Below, in pieces: positions 35,187-44,385 of a stretch of 64,000 nucleotides of DNA. The stretch comes from Lachnospiraceae bacterium. GTDB lineage: Bacteria > Bacillota > Clostridia > Lachnospirales > Lachnospiraceae. A model generated the notes under the pieces. That model saw only the letters and a list, made by a program, of their open reading frames with translations. It did not search any database and was not told where the DNA came from. Each line of letters opens with the position of its first letter. The first letter of the stretch is position 1. The DNA lies in NCBI GenBank assembly GCA_017614155.1, contig JAGACK010000040.1:56717-120716 (forward strand), given 5' to 3'. A program made the position numbers and the translations under genes.

Positions 35187-35962
35187 AAAGCATCCTGGAC
35201 TCCGTAAGTGACAGCTGTCTTTTCAAGAGTGCCGTCTTCTTTGAATTTGTTGAATTCGCTGTTGATGAATGCAGCCAGGTCGGAATCCTTGCGGCAGCCT
35301 ACCACATATTTCTCGCTGTTCAGCTCAACAGTGTGCGTCAGGTCGGAATAGCTTGTGTTTTCGCCAATCATTGCTCCGGCCATCAGAAGGTCGATGATAC
35401 AGGCATCGCTGGTTCCCGATTCAACCTCCATCAGCGTGTCGGCCTGGGAAGTAAGAGCGGTCACATTGAAGCCGTTCTCTACGGCTACCTCTTCTCCGGC
35501 GCTTCCGGCCTCGACGGCAAATGAAAGATCCTTCAGGCTGTCAGTGTCTGAATAATCACCGGCCTTGTCACTCTTTACAACAACCACCTGCGCATTATTG
35601 CAATACGGATCGGTCACTTCCATGGCCTGAGCGACTTCATCTGTCAGGGTCATTCCGTTCCATACACAGTCGATGCTTCCGTTGTCGAGCTCCAGGATTT
35701 TATTATCCCAGTCTATCTCGACGAATTCGACCTTCACTCCGAGATCTGCAGCAACAAGCTTTGCAAGATCGGCATCAAATCCGATCCATTCCCCGCCTGC
35801 ATCCTTGTAATCCATGGGCGCGAAATCCGTGATGCCCACGATGAGCTTCCCCTTCTTTTTGATCTTTTCGGTATCGGTCCCTGCGGAAGGACCGGTGCCG
35901 CAGGCTGTCAGTGATACCACCATGGCAGCGCACAGCAGAAGGGCTGTCAGTTTCTTTTTCAT
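35177..35962 (-). CDS. Amino acid ABC transporter substrate-binding lipoprotein (family 3)
   Basis: 261 aa. The lipobox is SLTACGTG (C22). The mature part begins KGKLIVGITDFAPMDYKDAGGEWIGFDADLAKLVAADLGV, a family 3 solute-binding signature. DWDNKILELDNGSIDCVWNGMT and YSDTDSLKDLSFAVEAGSAG are typical later blocks. It binds a polar amino acid outside the membrane and feeds the permease encoded next. GGAGGA lies upstream of the ATG. Confidence 0.94.
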   Translation of the reverse strand: MKKKLTALLLCAAMVVSLTACGTGPSAGTDTEKIKKKGKLIVGITDFAPMDYKDAGGEWIGFDADLAKLVAADLGVKVEFVEIDWDNKILELDNGSIDCVWNGMTLTDEVAQAMEVTDPYCNNAQVVVVKSDKAGDYSDTDSLKDLSFAVEAGSAGEEVAVENGFNVTALTSQADTLMEVESGTSDACIIDLLMAGAMIGENTSYSDLTHTVELNSEKYVVGCRKDSDLAAFINSEFNKFKEDGTLEKTAVTYGVQDALCF

Positions 35963-35988
35963 AATAAAATCCTCCTCTTAACAACTGC

Positions 35989-37212
35989 TTATGCAGTAAA
36001 CAGATCCCTGTACCATTTGAGGGAACTGATGTAAGCGCCGTAAACGGAATCCATGTCAATGTCCTGAAGTACCATGAGCCTTGAAACCTCCTGCCATGAA
36101 GCATTCTCGTACTCCTTCATGAAGGTGAGGATGGGAGCGAGCTCGCCCTTGCCGGAAATCAGCGCATCCTGGATCATCTTTGAGACCTTGACCATCTCGA
36201 GCGCCTTTTCCATAGGCTGGTCGAGTATGAGATCGAGTACCGAGAAAAGTCCCATGAGGAACAGCTCCGAAGCAAGTCCCTTCTTGTCGTATATCGTAGC
36301 CAGCTCTTCGGCAAACTTCGCCCTGATGAGTGACATCCTTGTGATCTCGCTGGGCCTGTCGGCGCACAGCTCCTTTGTAACGGCGGTATTGATCCATTTT
36401 TTCAGTTCTCTCTGTCCGAGCATGGCTGCGGCATGATTGACTGAATTTATACCGGAATTGACCGTCATCCTGTTGACCATCTTCAAAAGCGAGATGACCA
36501 GGGCGGTATCTCTCTGGATCACATCCGACGCCTTTGTCAGGTCATAGTCGGGTTCGTTTACTATGTTCAAAAGCTCTATATAGTTGACCTTCAAGGGAGC
36601 GACTTCCCTTTCGGCCTTGACGATGGGCATTCTGAAGAAGGCTCCTTCATAGAGATCATAGCCGCCGTCAGACTTCAGCTTCTCGTAATCATCCTGTGAA
36701 TCCACATTTACGGCACAGAGCCTGATATTGGGGTAGACCTTGCTGAAGTATTCCTTTGCAACGCTTATCTTTATCTTGCGGTGGTCAAGGAGTATGTAAT
36801 CCATCATGAGAAGTATGGGCTTGTAGGTCTCGAACTGTTCTATCTGAAGCTTCCTGATGGCAAATTTATAGTTGGATTTTTTCAGCTCCGCTATCCTTGA
36901 AACATAATTCTCCGTAGGCGTTACGGAACTGTCGATGAGAAGCACCAGTTTATCGTGCGGAGCCTTGCACTGTGATTTGATATCGGCAAAGATGTTGATG
37001 TCGTTCAGCTCGATAAATACTTCCCTGTCATCAGCCAGGTTTGAAAGACCGATGCTGTCAACTATATCCAGGCCCACGACGCTGCCGGCTCCGTCAAACC
37101 TGTTTCCGCCTGCGAAAACGGGCTGCAGCAGCAGATTCTGCCTCTGGGCAAAGATCGAATAGGCCCTGACGGCCATTTCACTGTCAAACAAGGGTATCAG
37201 TGTAGCTAACAT
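35989..37212 (-). CDS. EAL-HDOD signalling protein (degenerate EAL, YuxH type)
   Basis: 407 aa from ATG 37212 (MLATLIPLFDSEMAVRAYSIFAQRQNLLLQPV), with GGAG 6 bases upstream; the frame continues upstream without start signals. Residues about 1-200 follow the EAL fold but lack the EAL, E-x-x-E and DDFG catalytic sets, so c-di-GMP hydrolysis is unlikely. DLYEGAFFRMPIVK marks the end of this fold. Residues about 205-400 form an HDOD domain (LLNIVNEPDYDLTKASDVIQ, AAAMLGQRELKKWIN). Such proteins act as protein-interaction switches, often for motility or virulence. It ends just downstream of the amino acid transporter binding-protein promoter region. Confidence 0.83.
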   Translation of the reverse strand: MLATLIPLFDSEMAVRAYSIFAQRQNLLLQPVFAGGNRFDGAGSVVGLDIVDSIGLSNLADDREVFIELNDINIFADIKSQCKAPHDKLVLLIDSSVTPTENYVSRIAELKKSNYKFAIRKLQIEQFETYKPILLMMDYILLDHRKIKISVAKEYFSKVYPNIRLCAVNVDSQDDYEKLKSDGGYDLYEGAFFRMPIVKAEREVAPLKVNYIELLNIVNEPDYDLTKASDVIQRDTALVISLLKMVNRMTVNSGINSVNHAAAMLGQRELKKWINTAVTKELCADRPSEITRMSLIRAKFAEELATIYDKKGLASELFLMGLFSVLDLILDQPMEKALEMVKVSKMIQDALISGKGELAPILTFMKEYENASWQEVSRLMVLQDIDMDSVYGAYISSLKWYRDLFTA

Positions 37213-37384
37213 GTCTGTCTCCTTTCGGATAAGGATTTGATCCTTTTTTCTCATCATTATAATATCACAGGAAACTTTTAAAAGAAATACACGAAAACAC
37301 TTAATTTTGTGGTACAATAATGAACAGGTGTGAATACGGCCATACCCGCACAGTGTGGAAAAAGAGACTAAGGACACGGATCTG

Positions 37385-38185
37385 ATGACAGATATCGGCA
37401 GGATCCCTGAAAGCTGGCTTTTTGTGCCATGCAGGGAACGGTTCCTTTCGGCGCCGGAAAAACTTGAATGTGCAGACAATGTGATCTTCGATCTGGAGGA
37501 TTCACTGAAGCCCTCTGAAAAGGATGAGGGCCTGAAGGCTCTGTGCTCGATGCGGCAGACAAGATCTTATGAGGGGCAGGGAGTCTATGTCAGGATCAAC
37601 AAGGATGCTCCCGAAAAAGAGCTGACAGCCTTAAAGGACCTGGATATAGACGGATTCATGTTCCCGAAATTCGAAGACACGAAAGATCTGGACAGATACG
37701 GCAGTCTCATCGGTTCAAAGAAGGTTGTGCCGCTCATCGAGACCTGCAAAGGGATCGTGGAGCTTGAACATTTTTCATCGGATAAAAGGATATATGCGCT
37801 TGCCCTGGGCGGCGAGGACTATTGCAGCAGCATGGGCACTGCGACAAACGATGATGCGCTTTTCCTTGCCCGTTCACGGATCGCGCTGTACGCAAAGGCG
37901 GCGGGGAAAAAAGCCATAGATACAATCAGCACCGAGTTCAGGGACCGCGCTGCCTTTGAGCGAAGCCTGCAAAAAAGCGCGGACCTCGGTTTCGACGGGA
38001 AGCTCATGATACATCCTTTTCAGGCAGGGATCGCGCTCGACCTTCAAAGGAAGATTCCGAAGGAGGCGCTGCAGGATATAATAAAAGAGTTTGAGAGCAG
38101 CAAAGAGGGCGCCGTCATCATAAACGGAAGCCTTTACGAGAAACCACATATAGAAAGATTGAAAAAGATCATAAAAGGAGAATGA
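37385..38185 (+). CDS. HpcH/HpaI aldolase / citrate lyase beta-like (CitE-type) protein
   Basis: About 266 aa. SWLFVPCRERFL, VIFDLEDSLKPSEKD, VYVRINKD, GFMFPKFED, VPLIETCKG, LGGEDYCSSMG and KLMIHPFQ are the ordered CitE-family blocks that bind Mg and a CoA-ester or oxaloacetate-like substrate. No citrate lyase alpha or gamma gene is adjacent, so it is probably a stand-alone CoA-ester lyase rather than citrate lyase. The next gene, pta, handles acyl-CoA, which fits CoA metabolism. ATG 37385 has AAGGA 10 bases upstream; GTG 37355 is an alternative. The stop overlaps the region of the pta start. Confidence 0.82.
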   Translation: MTDIGRIPESWLFVPCRERFLSAPEKLECADNVIFDLEDSLKPSEKDEGLKALCSMRQTRSYEGQGVYVRINKDAPEKELTALKDLDIDGFMFPKFEDTKDLDRYGSLIGSKKVVPLIETCKGIVELEHFSSDKRIYALALGGEDYCSSMGTATNDDALFLARSRIALYAKAAGKKAIDTISTEFRDRAAFERSLQKSADLGFDGKLMIHPFQAGIALDLQRKIPKEALQDIIKEFESSKEGAVIINGSLYEKPHIERLKKIIKGE

Positions 38186-38187
38186 TT

Positions 38188-39174
38188 ATGTTCGGATTCG
38201 GATCCATGATCGAAAACCTGAAAAAAAATCCAAAGAGCATAGTGCTGACTGACGGAACCAACCCGAGGATACTCGAGGCCGCATCCCGTCTTCTTGCCAG
38301 CAATTTCGTCAAGCCCGTGCTTCTCGGAAAGAGTGGGGAGATAGAAAAAGCTGCGGAGGAAGCAGGCTACAACATCAGGGGAGCGGAAATGATAGATCCT
38401 GCTTCATATGAAAGATTTGACGAGATGGCCGAGTCCTATTACGAGATGCGCAGGGAAAAGGGCATGACGAGAGAAGAGGCGGAAAAGATAATGCTTGAAG
38501 AGCACTATTTCGGCACAATGCTCGTCAAGAAAAAGATCGTTGACTGCCTGTTGGTCAGTTCGACATATTCCACGGCCGAGATAGTCAGGCCGGCTCTTCA
38601 GATAATAAAAACGAAGCATCCCGGAAAGATTGCATCATCCTGCATGATACTTGTCAGGCCTTCGGCAACAGGCGAAAATGAGGTGCTTGCCATGGCTGAC
38701 TGCGCGCTCAATATCAAACCGACCGAGGAGGAACTTGTGACCATCTGCGAAGATACCGTGGAATGCGCAAGAGTCTTTGGCGTTGATCCCAAGGTCGCGT
38801 TCCTTAGCTATTCCACCCTGGGCTCCGGCAAGGGCGAGGATGTTGACAGGATGAGAAAGGCTGCCGAACTTGCCAAAAAGGCAATGCCCGATGTTCCGAT
38901 CGAAGGAGAACTGCAGTTTGATACAGCGGTGTCACCGAGGGTGGCCAGGACCAAATGTCCCGAATCGAAGGTGGCAGGCTATGCCAACACTTTCATATTC
39001 CCCGATCTGTATTCCGGGAACATAGGAAGCAAGATAGCGCAGAGAATGGGAAACTTCGAAAGCTTCGGCCCGATCCTTTTAGGCCTGAATGCGCCGATCA
39101 ACTATCTGCCCAGAGGCTGCAATGCGCTTGAGGTTTATTCCATGTGCATAGTGACAGCGGCGCTGGCCATCTGA
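38188..39174 (+). CDS. pta: Phosphate acetyltransferase
   Basis: 328 aa, the short PTA-domain form. It converts acetyl-CoA and phosphate to acetyl phosphate in acetate fermentation. Family blocks are IVLTDGTNPRILEAA, PDVPIEGELQFDTAVSPRVARTKCPESKVAGYANTFIFPDLYSGNIGSKIAQR and FGPILLGLNAPINYLPRGC. ATG 38188 has AAAGGAG 7 bases upstream; another ATG at 38182 overlaps the stop of the CitE-like gene. No ackA is adjacent, so acetate kinase must lie elsewhere. Confidence 0.94.
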   Translation: MFGFGSMIENLKKNPKSIVLTDGTNPRILEAASRLLASNFVKPVLLGKSGEIEKAAEEAGYNIRGAEMIDPASYERFDEMAESYYEMRREKGMTREEAEKIMLEEHYFGTMLVKKKIVDCLLVSSTYSTAEIVRPALQIIKTKHPGKIASSCMILVRPSATGENEVLAMADCALNIKPTEEELVTICEDTVECARVFGVDPKVAFLSYSTLGSGKGEDVDRMRKAAELAKKAMPDVPIEGELQFDTAVSPRVARTKCPESKVAGYANTFIFPDLYSGNIGSKIAQRMGNFESFGPILLGLNAPINYLPRGCNALEVYSMCIVTAALAI

Positions 39175-39185
39175 AAGGAGAGGGC

Positions 39186-39593
39186 ATGGACGAACGCTAT
39201 GATGACTATTCCTTCATTCTTGATGTGGACGGGACCCTGTGCCCGATAAAGAAAAAGGATGAAAGGTATGAGGATCTGGTGCCCTATGAAAATATCGTGA
39301 AAAAACTCCGTTATTACAGGGAACGGGGAGCAAAGATAGTCCTGTTCACTTCAAGGAATATGAATTCCTATAACGGGAACATAGGCCTCATAAACAAGAA
39401 TACGGCGCGTATCCTGCAGGAGTGGCTTGATAAATGGGATATCCCCTATGACGAGATCATCTACGGGAAGCCGTGGCCCGGCAGGAAGGGCTTTTACATC
39501 GATGACAGGACAGTCAGGCCGGATGAGTTTCTGGACAAAGATGTGGGGGAACTTGAAAAGATCTGTGAAAGATCGAGGGAAAGATCGGTATAA
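39186..39593 (+). CDS. HAD-superfamily phosphatase (capsular biosynthesis/short C-type)
   Basis: 135 aa from ATG 39186 (AAGGAG 6 bases upstream). Motif I is FILDVDGTLCP with D13 and D15. VLFTSRN supplies motif II (Thr/Ser). YIDDRTVRPDEF is motif III/IV. There is no cap domain. Close relatives are annotated as capsule-biosynthesis phosphatases or sugar-phosphate phosphatases. It lies 11 bases after pta and before gpmA, which suggests a metabolic or sugar-phosphate role, but the substrate is unknown. Confidence 0.78.
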   Translation: MDERYDDYSFILDVDGTLCPIKKKDERYEDLVPYENIVKKLRYYRERGAKIVLFTSRNMNSYNGNIGLINKNTARILQEWLDKWDIPYDEIIYGKPWPGRKGFYIDDRTVRPDEFLDKDVGELEKICERSRERSV

Positions 39594-39665
39594 TCTTGAA
39601 AAAAAGCGGTTTTTAAGGTATGATCATATAGTTGTGTATCTAATATAAGAAAGGATGGAAAAGGT

Positions 39666-40412
39666 ATGTATACACTTGTACTTGTCAGGCACGGAGAGAG
39701 TGCATGGAATCTCGAAAACAGGTTCACAGGCTGGACGGATGTGGATCTTTCACCCAAGGGCGTGGAAGAGGCAAAGGCAGCGGGACAGCTGATGAAAAAG
39801 GAAGGATATGATTTTGATATCTGCTATACATCATATCTTCGCCGCGCGATCCATACACTCGGACTTGCATTGAATGAGATGGACAGGGAATGGCTCCCGG
39901 TCATCAAAAGCTGGAAGCTGAACGAGCGTCATTACGGAGCGCTTCAGGGACTCAACAAATCCGAGACCGCAACAAAATACGGTGAGGATCAGGTAAAGAT
40001 CTGGAGGAGATCCTTTGATATCCAGCCTCCGGCGCTTGAAGAGAGCGATGACAGAAATCCGGCAAGACAGGAACAGTACAGATACGAGCCGAAGGATGAG
40101 ATGCCGCTGACAGAGAGCCTGAAGGATACCATAGCAAGGGCTGTCCCTTATTATCAGCAGGAGATCCTTCCGAAGCTCAAAGAGGGCAAGAGAGTCATCA
40201 TCGCCGCACACGGAAATTCACTGAGAGCTCTGGTAAAATACTTTGACAATGCATCGGATGAAGAAATCGTCGGAGTGAACATCCCTACAGGTATCCCGCT
40301 GGTCTACAAATTTGATGATAATGACAAGGTTCTGGAAAAGTTCTATCTCGGGGATCAGGAAGCCATCAAGGCGAAGATGGATGCCGTTGCAAAGCAGGGT
40401 TCTGCCAAGTAG
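39666..40412 (+). CDS. gpmA: 2,3-bisphosphoglycerate-dependent phosphoglycerate mutase
   Basis: 248-aa glycolytic enzyme interconverting 3- and 2-phosphoglycerate. [24 protein letters not shown] holds the catalytic histidine H9. [28 protein letters not shown] and [14 protein letters not shown] are the further dPGM signatures. AAGGATGGAAAAGG precedes the ATG. A terminator follows. Confidence 0.97.
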   Translation: MYTLVLVRHGESAWNLENRFTGWTDVDLSPKGVEEAKAAGQLMKKEGYDFDICYTSYLRRAIHTLGLALNEMDREWLPVIKSWKLNERHYGALQGLNKSETATKYGEDQVKIWRRSFDIQPPALEESDDRNPARQEQYRYEPKDEMPLTESLKDTIARAVPYYQQEILPKLKEGKRVIIAAHGNSLRALVKYFDNASDEEIVGVNIPTGIPLVYKFDDNDKVLEKFYLGDQEAIKAKMDAVAKQGSAK

Positions 40413-40424
40413 TTGATCGATACT

Positions 40425-40455
40425 GCGGACCTGAATTCTTTCAGGTCCGCTTTAA
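40425..40455 (+). terminator. Terminator of gpmA
   Basis: GCGGACCTGA (40425-40434) and TCAGGTCCGC (40441-40450) form a perfect 10-bp stem, followed by TTT. Confidence 0.85.
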
Positions 40456-40475
40456 GGTTTTAAAAAGGACTGCTG

Positions 40476-42419
40476 ATGTTTATCGAATGGTTTGATGTCT
40501 GTGCCTTTTTCATTCTGTTTGAAGTGCTCTATACATGCATAGTCAGACGGAATCTGAGAGTCAGACAGAACTACATATTCCTTATAATGCTTGTGGTGCT
40601 GATGCTTACCACCATAGGCAGTCTTTTTTGTACTCTCGGACAGAACGCCGTATATCTTGGAAATGTATCCTCGCCTTTCTATGACATAATCTCGATGAAG
40701 GTGTCGGTATATCTTTATATGTCCATGCATATAGTCACTCCCATGCTCTTTGTGATCTATATGTATTCGGTTCTGGGCATTGAGTATACAAAGCTCTGGG
40801 AATTTCTCGTCCTGTTCCTTCCCGTTGTCGTTGCGCTCCTGTTTCTTGCGGCGACACCGGCAACCGGGGCGATCTTTTATTTTGATGAGTACAATGTCTA
40901 TACCCGTGGACCGGCAATGCCCGTGTTCTATGCTGTTGCCGCGTATTATGTGGGCTATATCATTTATCTCATCCTTTATTTCAGAAAGAGCATCAGGCGC
41001 GAGGTAGGTATTTCGGTATGCTCATTTCTGTTCTTTTCCGGAGCGGGCGTCCTGGTGCAGTTCGTGAACGCGCACTTCAAGGTTGAGGATTTTTTCAATG
41101 CGCTTGTGATGATCATAGTCTATATCACCATAGAAAGACCGGGAGATTTCCTTGACTCGCAGACCGATCTGCAGAATCAGGCGGCATTCTATATGAATAC
41201 GGAGACCCGGCTCAAGCGCCGTTCCCAGATGGACATGATCCTTATATCGATCGATAACCTCGCGTTTCTCGACAAGCAGATAGGGATCGCAAAGAGCGAT
41301 ATGCTCCTTATTGAGGCGGCGAAATTCCTGGCGTCTTTTTCAAAGTCCGTTACCGTATACAGGCTGAAAAGAGGAGTGTTCATACTCATCATGAAAAGCA
41401 AGGCCGAGACTACGGTGGAAAACATCATGTTTGAGATCAGGGACAGGTTCAAGGACGCTTTTACGACCGAAGGCTACAACATTCTTCTGTATGAATGCTG
41501 CACGCAGATCATCTGTCCGAAGGATGCTGATAATAATACCGACCTGAATCATCTGATAACCCTTGCTTCATCTCCCGAGGCACACAGGAACAGGCACAGA
41601 TATGATGTGACAGAGATCAATCTTGCCGAGGACAACAGGAAGAGGACCATAGACAGGATACTGCGATCATCGGTATCAGATATGAGCAATATCGTGATAA
41701 AGTACCAGCCCGTTTATGATGTGAAGACAAAGAAATTTGACGGCGTCCAGCTGAAGACCATGTTCCGGTCAAAGGAACTCGGAGCGCTTTCCAGACGGGA
41801 GTATTTTGCTGCAGCCGAAGGCAATGGAACAGCCGCAGTCATAGAGCCGTATATCTATGAGAGACTGTGTTCTTTTATCGAATACAGCGGGATCAGCCAC
41901 TACGGCATCCGGGATTTTGCCATAGAGCTTCCCATAGGATCGCTGATGATGAAAGGGGCGGCCGATACCATAATCCTGGCCGCAGACGAGCATGGCGTCC
42001 CGCATCACCTGATCACCTTCGAACTTATGGAGGATGCCCTCATGAACTATCAGGGCATAGTCAGGTATAACGTGGAAAAGCTGCGGGAGAGAGGCTTCAT
42101 GTTCTCGCTGATCAATTACGGCAGGGGCTATACCGATGCCGGCACCATACTGAAGATGCCGCTAAGCTCCGTCACGCTTGACAGCGCACTGATCGCAAAG
42201 GGACTCGAGAACAGGATGGCTGACACACTGCTTCAGAGCTCCGTTGCCATGCTCAAGAAATTCAATATCCGGATCAAGGCTGACGGGATAGAAAACGAAG
42301 AACAGATGAAGTATGCATCAAGGCTCGGCTGTGATATGCTCCAGGGCTATCACCTTGCCACTGTTTTTTCGGGTGATGAGCTTTTGGAATATGCAAAGGA
42401 GGGACGGAATGCGGTATAA
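40476..42419 (+). CDS. Membrane signalling protein with degenerate GGDEF and degenerate EAL domains
   Basis: 647 aa. About seven membrane helices (residues 1-225) precede a GGDEF-like region lacking the motif (about 230-385) and an EAL-fold domain (about 400-640). Catalytic positions are altered. The EAL triad position reads VQLKTMF, the E-x-T-E site reads FELMEDAL, the DDFGTGYSS loop reads INYGRGYTD, the conserved lysine strand reads SSVTLDSAL, and AEGVE reads ADGIE. The protein therefore probably binds or senses rather than hydrolyses c-di-GMP. AAGGA precedes the ATG. Its last 11 bases overlap the next gene, an intact EAL protein of the same architecture, which suggests that they work as a pair. 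Confidence 0.82.
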   Translation: MFIEWFDVCAFFILFEVLYTCIVRRNLRVRQNYIFLIMLVVLMLTTIGSLFCTLGQNAVYLGNVSSPFYDIISMKVSVYLYMSMHIVTPMLFVIYMYSVLGIEYTKLWEFLVLFLPVVVALLFLAATPATGAIFYFDEYNVYTRGPAMPVFYAVAAYYVGYIIYLILYFRKSIRREVGISVCSFLFFSGAGVLVQFVNAHFKVEDFFNALVMIIVYITIERPGDFLDSQTDLQNQAAFYMNTETRLKRRSQMDMILISIDNLAFLDKQIGIAKSDMLLIEAAKFLASFSKSVTVYRLKRGVFILIMKSKAETTVENIMFEIRDRFKDAFTTEGYNILLYECCTQIICPKDADNNTDLNHLITLASSPEAHRNRHRYDVTEINLAEDNRKRTIDRILRSSVSDMSNIVIKYQPVYDVKTKKFDGVQLKTMFRSKELGALSRREYFAAAEGNGTAAVIEPYIYERLCSFIEYSGISHYGIRDFAIELPIGSLMMKGAADTIILAADEHGVPHHLITFELMEDALMNYQGIVRYNVEKLRERGFMFSLINYGRGYTDAGTILKMPLSSVTLDSALIAKGLENRMADTLLQSSVAMLKKFNIRIKADGIENEEQMKYASRLGCDMLQGYHLATVFSGDELLEYAKEGRNAV

Positions 42420-44382
42420 CTACTGGATGGATGTATGTGCATTCGTCCTGCTCGTTATCCTCATAATCTTATATCTGACACGGCATTCTGTGAAACTTCT
42501 GCAGAACAGCTTTTTTTATTCCATGGTGATGAGCGCGCTCTTTGCGACTGATTTCAACATACTCTCGGTCGCCGTGAGCGAAGGCGCCCCGTCGCTGCTG
42601 ATGGTTGTCAAGAGCATAGTGCTGTCGCTTGATCTCCTGACAGCTGTGCTTTTCGCATTTTATATCACATCCTATGCGGGCTATCAGGTCAGGAGCAGGA
42701 AGGTGATGAAGGTGCTCTTTCCGCCTGCCATAATATGTGCCCTGGGCATCATCATCAATCCGTTCACCGGGATACTGTATACTGTGGACGGAGGTTACGG
42801 GATCACATGGCAGCCGCTGTCCGTGCTCTACTTCCTGAGCCTTATGTATTATCTGTTCTATACCATTGTTCTTCTTTTGAGAGTCAGGGATACGATGAGC
42901 AGGGAAAAGCTTTTCCTCATTGTTCCTTTCGCGTTCCTGATAAGCTTTGCTTCATATTTCGAATATACCAATACGGAATTTTTAGGGAAGCATTTTGCGG
43001 AAGCGCTTCTCGGGGTCGTCCTGTATTTCGGACTGAGGAACCCTGACGAGCTCTATGATGAGGTGACCGGCATGTTAAATGATGCCGCCCTGACCTCATT
43101 TCTTGAAAAAAGGCTGGTCAGCGACAGGAGGATCTTCATCGTCGCGATAAAGATCCATGATGTGGAACTCTTAAGAAAGACCATAGGAGCAGAGGCCGGA
43201 CAGGGCATGAGAGACCGCATAGCGGAGCTGTTATATGCATATTCAAAGGATACCATGGCTTTTGCGATATCAAGCGGTCTGTACTGCATAGTGACCGACA
43301 GGCCGGACAGGACATATGCCGCGAATATCCAGAATGATCTGAGCGAGAAGCTTTCCAGGACTTTCTATTTTGACAAGGCAAGGGTTGATATCTCATCATC
43401 CCTGTGCCTGATTGAGATGCCGCAGGATGCAAAGGATACCACGGCCCTCATGGATGTCATCCGGCTTTTTGCTGAAGTCGGCGAAAAGAGAAACATGAGT
43501 GTTGTCAGCACGGCCGATCTGGATCTTCGCCACATTGCTTATATGCGTACCATAGACGAGAAGGTCAGGAACGCGATCAGCGACGGAAAGCTGGAGGTAT
43601 ATTACCAGCCGATCTTTTCATGCAAAAAAATGAGATTCGTTGCGGCAGAGGCGCTTCTGCGAATGCATGACGACGAGCATGGGTTTGTTTCTCCGGAGAT
43701 CTTTGTTCCCGTGGCCGAAAACAACGGTTCCATAGTAAAGATAGACAATTTTGTCATAGAACAGGTCTGCAGCATGATATCAAGGAATGACATAAAGAGC
43801 CTTGGCGTTGATTATATCGAAGTCAACCTTTCACCGGGCGACTGCATCCAGGATGATCTGGTAGGAAAGATCAGCGGGCTCCTTGAGCACTATCATATCG
43901 AGCCGTCAAGCATCAATCTTGAGATCACGGAGACTGCGCCGGATGAATTTACCGGCATAGTCGACAGGAATGTGAAGGCCTTAAATGATCTTGGCATCAA
44001 TTTCTCTCTGGATGATTTCGGCACGGGATACTCTTCGTTAAGCCGTATCCTGACCCTGCCGCTAAAGATCATAAAGCTTGACAAGACACTGGTGCAGCCG
44101 GCATTCAGGGCGGAAGCGGGTTCGGGCGATGATGAACGGACAAAGAACATCAAAAACTCAAATCCGAGGCTGATGCTTGAAAGCTATGTCGAGATGATAA
44201 AGAACATCGGGGATGATATCGTTGCGGAGGGAGTTGAGACGAAGGAACAGGCAGAGGAGATCATCAGGATGGGCTGCGACTACATACAGGGGTTTTATTT
44301 TGCACGGCCCATGCCGGAGGCAGATTTCATCAGGGTTTTGAAGGAAGGAAAGATAAAGCAGATAGCGGAACTGCAGGTTTGA
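42409..44382 (+). CDS. Membrane c-di-GMP phosphodiesterase (EAL domain)
   Basis: 657 aa from ATG 42409 (AGGAGG 6 bases upstream, inside the end of the previous gene). About seven membrane helices (1-215) are followed by a GGDEF-like region without GGDEF (about 225-370) and a complete EAL domain (about 395-650). The catalytic set is intact: AAEALLRMHD, INLEITETA, FSLDDFGTGYSSLSRI, IIKLDKTLV, IVAEGVETKEQAE and GCDYIQGFYFARPM. It should hydrolyse c-di-GMP to pGpG in response to a membrane signal. The whole architecture matches the degenerate protein upstream, indicating tandem duplication. Confidence 0.9.
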   Translation: MRYNYWMDVCAFVLLVILIILYLTRHSVKLLQNSFFYSMVMSALFATDFNILSVAVSEGAPSLLMVVKSIVLSLDLLTAVLFAFYITSYAGYQVRSRKVMKVLFPPAIICALGIIINPFTGILYTVDGGYGITWQPLSVLYFLSLMYYLFYTIVLLLRVRDTMSREKLFLIVPFAFLISFASYFEYTNTEFLGKHFAEALLGVVLYFGLRNPDELYDEVTGMLNDAALTSFLEKRLVSDRRIFIVAIKIHDVELLRKTIGAEAGQGMRDRIAELLYAYSKDTMAFAISSGLYCIVTDRPDRTYAANIQNDLSEKLSRTFYFDKARVDISSSLCLIEMPQDAKDTTALMDVIRLFAEVGEKRNMSVVSTADLDLRHIAYMRTIDEKVRNAISDGKLEVYYQPIFSCKKMRFVAAEALLRMHDDEHGFVSPEIFVPVAENNGSIVKIDNFVIEQVCSMISRNDIKSLGVDYIEVNLSPGDCIQDDLVGKISGLLEHYHIEPSSINLEITETAPDEFTGIVDRNVKALNDLGINFSLDDFGTGYSSLSRILTLPLKIIKLDKTLVQPAFRAEAGSGDDERTKNIKNSNPRLMLESYVEMIKNIGDDIVAEGVETKEQAEEIIRMGCDYIQGFYFARPMPEADFIRVLKEGKIKQIAELQV

Positions 44383-44385
44383 TAA

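Noticed and set aside
37385-38185. Citrate lyase beta subunit of a complete citrate lyase
   Set aside because: No alpha, gamma or ligase genes are adjacent, so only the CitE-like family is supported.
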